From the NCBI GenBank assembly GCA_964503455.1, contig CAZCZR010000028.1, positions 1 to 21,336 on the forward strand: a stretch of DNA of 21,336 nt, in the 5' to 3' direction. Positions 16,996-21,336 of the stretch are shown here, in pieces (position 1 is the stretch's first letter; the number at the start of each line of letters is the position of its first letter). A program made the translations under genes and the position numbers. The stretch comes from CAZCZR01 sp964503455. GTDB taxonomy: Bacteria > Bacillota > Clostridia > UBA1381. A model generated the notes under the pieces. The model did no database searches. It saw only the letters and a list, made by a program, of their open reading frames with translations, and had not been told where the DNA came from.

Positions 16996-17054
16996 TTTCC
17001 GAAAACTATTGTATTTCCATGAAATATGTGGTAAAATAGTTTTCGGAAATTTTT
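16996..17054 (+). terminator. 15-bp perfect inverted repeat: terminator of cassette A and/or operator of ddh
   Basis: TTTCCGAAAACTATT (16996-17010) and AATAGTTTTCGGAAA (17035-17049) are perfect inverted repeats with a 24-nt loop, followed by TTTTT. The loop has its own small stem, TATTTC/GAAATA. In a transcript from cassette A this could act as an intrinsic terminator, though the stem is AT-rich. A good promoter for ddh lies inside the dyad, so the arms could instead (or also) be a protein-binding site. Confidence 0.6.
17009..17037 (+). promoter_or_regulatory. Promoter of ddh
   Basis: TTGTAT (17009-17014) and TAAAAT (17032-17037) are 17 bp apart, and TGG before the -10 makes it an extended -10 (TGnTAAAAT). 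The start of transcription would fall in the right arm of the inverted repeat, so the hairpin could not form in ddh's own mRNA. Confidence 0.65.
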
Positions 17055-17073
17055 ATTACGGAGATGATTTTAA

Positions 17074-18060
17074 ATGACAATTAAAATAGGTATCTTGGGC
17101 TACGGTAACCTCGGCAGAGGAATAGAATGTGCCGTAAAGCAAAACGATGATATGGAGCTTGCCGCGGTATTCACGCGCCGTGATCCCGCGTCGGTAAAGA
17201 TTCTTACCGATACCGCCGGCGTATATTCCGTGAAGGACGTTTATGACTTCACAGGCAAAATTGACGTTATGATCCTTTGCGGCGGGAGCGCCACCGATCT
17301 TCCCGTTCAAACTCCCGAATACGCAAAGTACTTTAATGTTGTTGACAGCTTCGATACTCACGCGAAAATACCCGAGCATTTTGCAAACGTTGACGCGGCG
17401 GCAGCGGCAGCCGGCAAGGTCGCCGTTATATCGGTCGGCTGGGATCCGGGATTGTTTTCTTTAAACCGTCTGTACGCAAACGCCATACTCGTTGACGGCA
17501 AGGACTATACATTCTGGGGCAAGGGCGTCAGCCAAGGTCATTCGGACGCTATAAGACGGGTTGAGGGCGTTAAAGACGCAAAGCAGTACACGGTTCCCGT
17601 TGAGGCTGCTCTTCAGGCTGTAAGAAACGGTGAAAATCCCGATCTTACCACCCGCGAAAAGCACACGCGCGTGTGCTACGTTGTAGCCGAAGAAGGCGCG
17701 GACAAGGCTAAGATCGAAGCCGAAATTAAGAATATGCCCAATTATTTCGCCGACTATGATACAACCGTGAACTTTATTTCCGAGGAGGAGTTAAAGAAAA
17801 ACCACAGCGGAATCCCCCACGGAGGCTTTGTTATACGCTCCGGCAAAACAGGCTGGAACAGCGAAAATAATCATATAATCGAATACAGCCTCAAGCTTGA
17901 TTCCAACCCTGAATTTACCACCTCTGTTCTTATCGCATACGCGCGTGCCGCTTACCGTATGAACAAAGAGGGCATGAACGGCTGCAAGACCGTGTTCGAT
18001 ATTCCTCCCGCATATTTGTGCAAGCAAAGCGGCGAGGAGCTGAGAGCGCATCTTCTGTAA
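17074..18060 (+). CDS. ddh: meso-Diaminopimelate D-dehydrogenase
   Basis: This enzyme makes meso-2,6-diaminopimelate from tetrahydrodipicolinate, ammonia and NADPH in one step, bypassing the longer succinyl or acetyl routes to lysine and the peptidoglycan cross-linker. The protein has 328 residues, as usual for the family. The NADP-binding Rossmann start is IGILGYGNLGRGIE with the GxGxxG at 9-14, followed by FTRRDP, which suits NADPH. Later family segments are DSFDTHAKIPEH, SVGWDPGLFSLNR, FWGKGVSQGHSDAIRR and SGKTGWNSENNHIIEY. GGAG at 17061-17064 lies about 9 bp before the ATG. It has its own promoter and a terminator, and is placed between two convergent BlaI/M56 cassettes. It implies a DAP-type cell wall. 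Confidence 0.93.
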   Translation: MTIKIGILGYGNLGRGIECAVKQNDDMELAAVFTRRDPASVKILTDTAGVYSVKDVYDFTGKIDVMILCGGSATDLPVQTPEYAKYFNVVDSFDTHAKIPEHFANVDAAAAAAGKVAVISVGWDPGLFSLNRLYANAILVDGKDYTFWGKGVSQGHSDAIRRVEGVKDAKQYTVPVEAALQAVRNGENPDLTTREKHTRVCYVVAEEGADKAKIEAEIKNMPNYFADYDTTVNFISEEELKKNHSGIPHGGFVIRSGKTGWNSENNHIIEYSLKLDSNPEFTTSVLIAYARAAYRMNKEGMNGCKTVFDIPPAYLCKQSGEELRAHLL

Positions 18061-18072
18061 AAAAACAATAAC

Positions 18073-18122
18073 ACTCCCAAAGAGATGCCGTATAAGGCGT
18101 TTCCTTGGGAGTTTGTTTTTTT
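18073..18122 (+). terminator. Terminator between ddh and cassette B
   Basis: ACTCCCAA (18073-18080) pairs with TTGGGAGT (18105-18112), with an inner GCC/GGC stem, and is followed by TTTGTTTTTTT on the + strand. On the minus strand the hairpin is followed by TTATTGTTTTTTT, so it can also stop the cassette B transcript. Confidence 0.8.
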
Positions 18123-18127
18123 ATGAG

Positions 18128-19261
18128 TCACACGGTTACATAATCCATTTGTCTGTAGATGATATTTTGCTCGCTGTCGTACACAACGGTTTCAACACGG
18201 TACGTTTCTCCGGCGATGAATCTGCACTCCGTTTGCTCCGCCGAGGGGAAATCGGAATTGAAACTCTCATACCTCTTTAGAGGAGCGTATAGCGTTATCG
18301 CTTTGCCGTCAGATGAGATGTCGCTGTAACCGTTGTCGTACTTATTTGTATATGTTCCGTCCGTACACTCATAACCGTAAAAGCACGACAATTTCACGCC
18401 GTCCGAGTTGAATACGCTGCACTGTACATTCGCTGCCGCATCAAGCGATATGTCCGCACTTACCGTGATGCTTTCCTCGTTTGCCGCGGCAACAGCTATT
18501 TCAATACCATCCGCGTGACGCTTGATATAATTGTTCAGCTCATAGCCGGTGAAAGCCGAGCCGCCTATGCCGCGCATCGAATCGCCGCACATACGTTCAA
18601 AACCGCTTGTCATATCGGGATCATCTATCACAAAGGCGCCGCTCATATCCGCCGAGCCGTTAAAACCGTGCGGTTCTTCTGTAAAGAACTTGAGCTTTAC
18701 GCCGCTTATGTTCAGATCATTGTCGAGAGCAAACTCGAAATACGCGTGTCTGCCGTCATCTGCCGAAAGTCCGAACGGATTCTTCTCCGCGCCGAGAGAG
18801 CCGCCAAAAGCCTTTGTGTATATATTCTTATTATTATCATCGCCGAAACCTACATTGGCCTGCATCATAAGCGAGGCTTTTCCTCCGTTGAACACAGCGG
18901 CGGTAATGCCGCTAAGATTACCCTTCACATTGCGCCAAGTGCAGTCTATGACATTCACGTCTATCACACCGTCTCCATCGTCTATGCCGGATATCCAGTC
19001 GGGTACGTCTGTATCGCCGATGTTTATGGAAAAGCGCATCGCGCCGTCCATGTAAATCTCATCGGATACCCAATGCTCAAGTCCGCTGTTCATTGCCGAC
19101 ACCGCCGATGCTGTGCATACCGTACCGAATATCAGCGCAGCTGACGCGGCTGCGGCGGCTATGCGGGACGCGCGGCTCGTCCGGTGGCGTATGCGCGTGA
19201 ACCGCCGCTGCAGCGCTTTTTTGCCATCCGACATTTTTGTTGTGTAAATATTTTCAAACAT
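18128..19261 (-). CDS. Membrane-anchored sensor-like protein, cassette B
   Basis: This is the paralogue of the third gene of cassette A, 377 residues, ectodomain unrecognised. Cytoplasmic start YTTKMSDGKKALQRRFTRI (6-24), membrane helix about 33-56, then an outer domain of about 320 residues. Shared landmarks with copy A are NSGLE near the membrane, GFGDDNNKNI, HADGIEIAVA and the C-terminal GETYRVE...YRQMDYVTV. The ectodomain cores are otherwise strongly diverged, as expected if each senses a different cue. I chose the ATG at 19261 because AGGAGG lies 7 bp upstream and the alignment with copy A begins there; an in-frame ATG at 19300 adds 13 residues. Its frame is the same as that of the preceding M56 gene, with one TAA between. 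Penicillin-binding motifs are absent. Confidence 0.75.
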   Translation of the reverse strand: MFENIYTTKMSDGKKALQRRFTRIRHRTSRASRIAAAAASAALIFGTVCTASAVSAMNSGLEHWVSDEIYMDGAMRFSINIGDTDVPDWISGIDDGDGVIDVNVIDCTWRNVKGNLSGITAAVFNGGKASLMMQANVGFGDDNNKNIYTKAFGGSLGAEKNPFGLSADDGRHAYFEFALDNDLNISGVKLKFFTEEPHGFNGSADMSGAFVIDDPDMTSGFERMCGDSMRGIGGSAFTGYELNNYIKRHADGIEIAVAAANEESITVSADISLDAAANVQCSVFNSDGVKLSCFYGYECTDGTYTNKYDNGYSDISSDGKAITLYAPLKRYESFNSDFPSAEQTECRFIAGETYRVETVVYDSEQNIIYRQMDYVTV

Positions 19262-19306
19262 GATAATTCCTCCTATTTGCTCGATTTGTTGATCAAGCAT
19301 CGTTTT

Positions 19307-20140
19307 TTAGTTGTGCGCGGCTTGCAGTAAATCCAGTATTGTTGCCATATACAGCTTCCGCTCATCATCGCTCATATTCTCCGTGACAGCCATATCGCAG
19401 GCGACCTCGCACGCTTCGCCGACATTTGCCGTGATGAAATACGCAAGCGGATTGAACCAATGAACGGCATTGACTATGGCGGCAAGCTGTTTGGCGATAA
19501 TATCCTTGTGTCTGTAATGTGTCAGCTCGTGCAAAAACACCATTCTCAGCCGCTCGTCTGCTATTGTGACGCATGGGATATATATCACGGGGAATATCGC
19601 GCCTACAAGCATCGGCGATTTCACTGCGGACGATGCTCTCACGCGTATGCGCCGACGTATGCCAAGCTCCGATCCCGCGCCGTCAAATGCGGGAAGCCGT
19701 TCGACAGTTACAGAGTTTTTCTTCATTTTAGCAAGAAATAATATGTAGCTTATCACAGCCGCCGAAATCCACAGCGCCGCGCCGCCGATCCATACATAAA
19801 CCATAATGTCGTACACGCTCACTTGCTTTTGGGCTATGCGCACATCGCGGTACGGAACAGGTACGCTGTCAAGCTTCGGCATCGGAGATGTGTCGGCGAT
19901 TTTCGGCTCTCCTGCCGGTTCGGGCGATGATATGACCGTCTGAACGACGGTAGCCTGTTCCCTGCTCGGAACAAGCCGCCACACGGGAACAATCATTATC
20001 AACGCCGCCAAAAGCCATGCGTATTTTTGCCATTTAGCAGGAAACAGTCTTGATGTCACAGGCTTTAATATCATAAGAGCCGCCGCCAAAACCGAGCCTA
20101 CCGCACTTGATATGAGAACGCTTCTGAATAATTCTCGCAT
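19307..20140 (-). CDS. Truncated-type M56 (BlaR1-like) membrane metalloprotease, cassette B
   Basis: This 277-residue protein is the paralogue of the cassette A protease. Membrane helices lie near 8-26, 39-57 and 112-136. The outer loop (about 60-108) is Pro/Ser-rich but lacks the PTP repeat of copy A. The zinc site is H204-E205-x-x-H208 in LHELTHYRHKD, with ExxCD (E245, C248, D249) and VHWFNP conserved. It ends soon after MSDDERKLYMATIL, at the same point as copy A, so the fourth helix and sensor of BlaR1 are missing. A single TAA ends it, and the reading frame then stays open through the 45-bp gap into the sensor-like gene. The ATG lies 3 bp after the repressor stop, with GGAG just upstream. 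Confidence 0.9.
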   Translation of the reverse strand: MRELFRSVLISSAVGSVLAAALMILKPVTSRLFPAKWQKYAWLLAALIMIVPVWRLVPSREQATVVQTVISSPEPAGEPKIADTSPMPKLDSVPVPYRDVRIAQKQVSVYDIMVYVWIGGAALWISAAVISYILFLAKMKKNSVTVERLPAFDGAGSELGIRRRIRVRASSAVKSPMLVGAIFPVIYIPCVTIADERLRMVFLHELTHYRHKDIIAKQLAAIVNAVHWFNPLAYFITANVGEACEVACDMAVTENMSDDERKLYMATILDLLQAAHN

Positions 20141-20143
20141 ACT

Positions 20144-20512
20144 CTACTCCAAATCAAACAAGTCCTTAAGTTCATCAATTTCCTCGCGTGTGACAGCCTT
20201 GTTTTCGTAAAGCGACGCCACCATTTTTCTGAACGAGCCGCCGTACAATCGCGCCATAAGCGACGACGTTTCATCGGCGGTGTATTCGGACTGCTTCAAT
20301 ATCGGATAGTAAAGATTTGTCTTACCGCGCTTTTCGCACGCGATCACGCCCTTTTTCAAAAGACGCAGCAAAAACGTTGATACCGTTGACGCTGACCATT
20401 CGCCGCTCGTTTCGGCGCATACCTCGCTTACGGTCATAGGCGCGTCTGATTGCCACAATATCCTCATTATACTGTATTCCGCGTCTGTTATGGTGTGTTT
20501 GGGTGCCGGCAT
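20144..20512 (-). CDS. BlaI/MecI-family transcriptional repressor (cassette B)
   Basis: This 122-residue winged-helix repressor is the paralogue of the cassette A repressor. The domain begins ITDAEYSIMRILW, with recognition helix STVSTFLLRLLKKG and wing EKRGKTNLYYPI; the C-terminal dimer region is MARLYGGSFRKMVASLYENK. The recognition helices of the two copies share STVST and the RL..KG end but differ in the middle, so binding preferences may overlap without being identical. GGAGG at 20525-20521 lies 8 bp before the ATG. The promoter carries two 18-bp operator repeats, so autorepression is likely. Confidence 0.93.
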   Translation of the reverse strand: MPAPKHTITDAEYSIMRILWQSDAPMTVSEVCAETSGEWSASTVSTFLLRLLKKGVIACEKRGKTNLYYPILKQSEYTADETSSLMARLYGGSFRKMVASLYENKAVTREEIDELKDLFDLE

Positions 20513-20531
20513 AAAAAATTCCTCCTTTTCC

Positions 20532-20549
20532 TTACAATTGTAGCTACAA
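20532..20549. promoter_or_regulatory. BlaI-type operator B2
   Basis: On the minus strand TTGTAGCTACAATTGTAA joins two overlapping palindromes: TTGTAGCTACAA (20538-20549) and TACAATTGTA (20533-20542). The second is the same core as operator A2 of cassette A. It lies downstream of the expected transcription start. Confidence 0.8.
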
Positions 20550-20553
20550 GTAT

Positions 20554-20582
20554 ATTTTACACCTGTAGCTACAATTTGTCAA
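20554..20582 (-). promoter_or_regulatory. Promoter of cassette B
   Basis: On the minus strand TTGACA (20582-20577) and TAAAAT (20559-20554) are 17 bp apart, the same elements and spacing as the cassette A promoter. The spacer holds operator B1. Confidence 0.88.
20557..20574. promoter_or_regulatory. BlaI-type operator B1
   Basis: On the minus strand TTGTAGCTACAGGTGTAA is a near copy (two differences) of operator B2, 25 bp away. It combines TGTAGCTACA (20564-20573) with TACAGGTGTA (20558-20567), the latter being the A1 core at the same position relative to -10. Confidence 0.8.
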
Positions 20583-20599
20583 TAGTTTTTTAAAAAAAT

Positions 20600-20630
20600 C
20601 CAAAAAAGTCCCGAAAGCCGGCTGTCGGGA
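20600..20630 (-). terminator. Second terminator downstream of ferritin
   Basis: TCCCGA (20609-20614) pairs with TCGGGA (20625-20630), with an inner AGCCGGCT palindrome. On the minus strand it is followed by ACTTTTTT. It lies between the ferritin terminator and the cassette B promoter and would stop read-through into the cassette. Confidence 0.7.
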
Positions 20631-20654
20631 TCAAAAGGCGAAACAAATTATATG

Positions 20655-20703
20655 AAATAAAAAACCACAGGGCGGATCTTTGCTGTTTGGATCCGCTCTG
20701 TGG
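20655..20703 (-). terminator. Terminator of the ferritin gene
   Basis: CCACAGGGCGGATC (20665-20678) pairs with GATCCGCTCTGTGG (20690-20703) over 14 positions with one wobble or mismatch, and on the minus strand runs into a GGTTTTTTATTT tract. It starts 25 bp after the ferritin stop codon. Confidence 0.88.
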
Positions 20704-20727
20704 AAATCAATTAAAATACCGGTGAAA

Positions 20728-21240
20728 TTACAGCACCAGCGACGGCGCGGAGTATACTCTTGTTCCAAGCTCCGAGTCAAGCATATACAGACCTTTTGCG
20801 TCAGAGCCGAAAAGCTCCATCTTCTTTATAAGACCTTCCGCGTTGGTCTCCTCTTCTCCCTGCTCTTTTACGAACCAGTCAAGGAACTGCATTGTCCTAA
20901 AGTCCTTGTCCTCGTATGCGGCAGAATAGATATTATGTACCAGACTCGTAACATACTTCTCATGCTCAAGACCCGCCGCAAGAGGCGCGGCCTTGTCGGC
21001 ATACTCCTTGTCAGGCTTGTCGATAGCGCCAAAGGTTACCTTAAGACCGTTGTTCTGCATATACTTCAAAAACAGCATAGCATGGTCGCGCTCCTCCTGA
21101 GCTTGTATGGTATACCAGTTAGCGAAGCCGTTAAGCCCCTCCTCGGCGTAATAGTTCGCAAAATCAAGATACAGATATGCGGAGAAAAGCTCCTTATTGA
21201 TCTGGTCATTCAAAAGCGATGCTACCTTTTCTGTTATCAT
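20728..21240 (-). CDS. ftnA: Ferritin (FtnA-type, non-haem)
   Basis: This is an iron-storage protein that oxidises Fe2+ and stores the ferric mineral inside a 24-subunit shell in the cytoplasm. The 170 residues form a four-helix bundle. The ferroxidase ligands are all visible at positions matching E. coli FtnA as I know it: E17, E50, H53, E94, Q127 and E130 (segments KELFSAYLYLD, QAQEERDHAM, LEHEKYV, KEQGEEE). I chose the ATG at 21240, with AAGGAG 9 bp upstream; an in-frame ATG at 21273 overlaps the -10. It is a single-gene unit with its own promoter and terminator. No Fur or PerR box is obvious in the 96 bp upstream that are visible. Confidence 0.95.
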   Translation of the reverse strand: MITEKVASLLNDQINKELFSAYLYLDFANYYAEEGLNGFANWYTIQAQEERDHAMLFLKYMQNNGLKVTFGAIDKPDKEYADKAAPLAAGLEHEKYVTSLVHNIYSAAYEDKDFRTMQFLDWFVKEQGEEETNAEGLIKKMELFGSDAKGLYMLDSELGTRVYSAPSLVL

Positions 21241-21272
21241 TTTAATCAACTCCTTAAATATTTTATATAACA

Positions 21273-21301
21273 ATTATACCACACTCTCTCCTATAATTCA
21301 A
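21273..21301 (-). promoter_or_regulatory. Promoter of the ferritin gene
   Basis: On the minus strand TTGAAT (21301-21296) and TATAAT (21278-21273) are 17 bp apart, and TGG before the -10 makes it an extended -10. This should be a strong promoter. Confidence 0.85.
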
Positions 21302-21336
21302 GTGTTTATCCGATAATAAATCAGTAAATTTTCAAG

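Noticed and set aside
13676..20512. A classical beta-lactam resistance operon
   Set aside because: There is no beta-lactamase or mecA-type gene, and the sensors lack penicillin-binding motifs.

Overview
The window looks like a chromosomal segment of a Bacillota (Clostridia-type) bacterium. Promoters are TTGACA/TATAAT-like with 17-bp spacers, ribosome binding sites are strong AGGAGG-type, hairpin terminators carry T-runs, and base composition is moderate. An FtsK/SpoIIIE translocase, a direct meso-diaminopimelate dehydrogenase and BlaI/M56 regulators fit that placement. No species can be named from the sequence. I see no rRNA, tRNA, CRISPR array, insertion sequence or phage gene.

Layout. (1) 286-2412 (+): a two-component system, an OmpR-type response regulator and a HAMP histidine kinase, ending at a hairpin that can serve both strands. 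(2) 5199-2566 (-): an EamA/DMT permease with a near-consensus promoter, then an NhaC-family antiporter. (3) 13405-5403 (-): a tightly packed operon ftsK, ygiQ-type radical SAM, folD and GH2 glycosidase, with overlaps of 1, 125 and 4 nt, ending at a strong GC-rich terminator. (4) 13601-20582: the most interesting part. Two paralogous three-gene cassettes face each other. Each encodes a BlaI-type repressor, a short M56 metalloprotease and a membrane-anchored protein with a large outer domain. They bracket a secreted SLH-like protein and ddh (meso-diaminopimelate dehydrogenase). (5) 21240-20728 (-): a FtnA-type ferritin with its own promoter and two tandem terminators downstream.

How the cassettes may work. 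Classical BlaR1/MecR1 is one polypeptide with three membrane helices, a cytoplasmic zinc-protease loop, a fourth helix and an extracellular sensor. Here the M56 protein stops right after the protease domain. The next gene starts with what looks like the missing piece: a basic segment of the TTxMxxxKKxxxxRF type, one membrane helix and a large ectodomain of about 320-340 residues with no penicillin-binding motifs. The same split occurs in both copies, each with its own strong RBS and a gap of about 45 bp, so it looks like a real two-part receptor rather than a sequencing error. Both cassette promoters carry the same pair of palindromic operator cores, TACAGGTGTA over the -10 and TACAATTGTA downstream, which suggests autoregulation and perhaps cross-talk. 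Placement around ddh and an SLH-like protein suggests cell-envelope sensing; that last step is inference.
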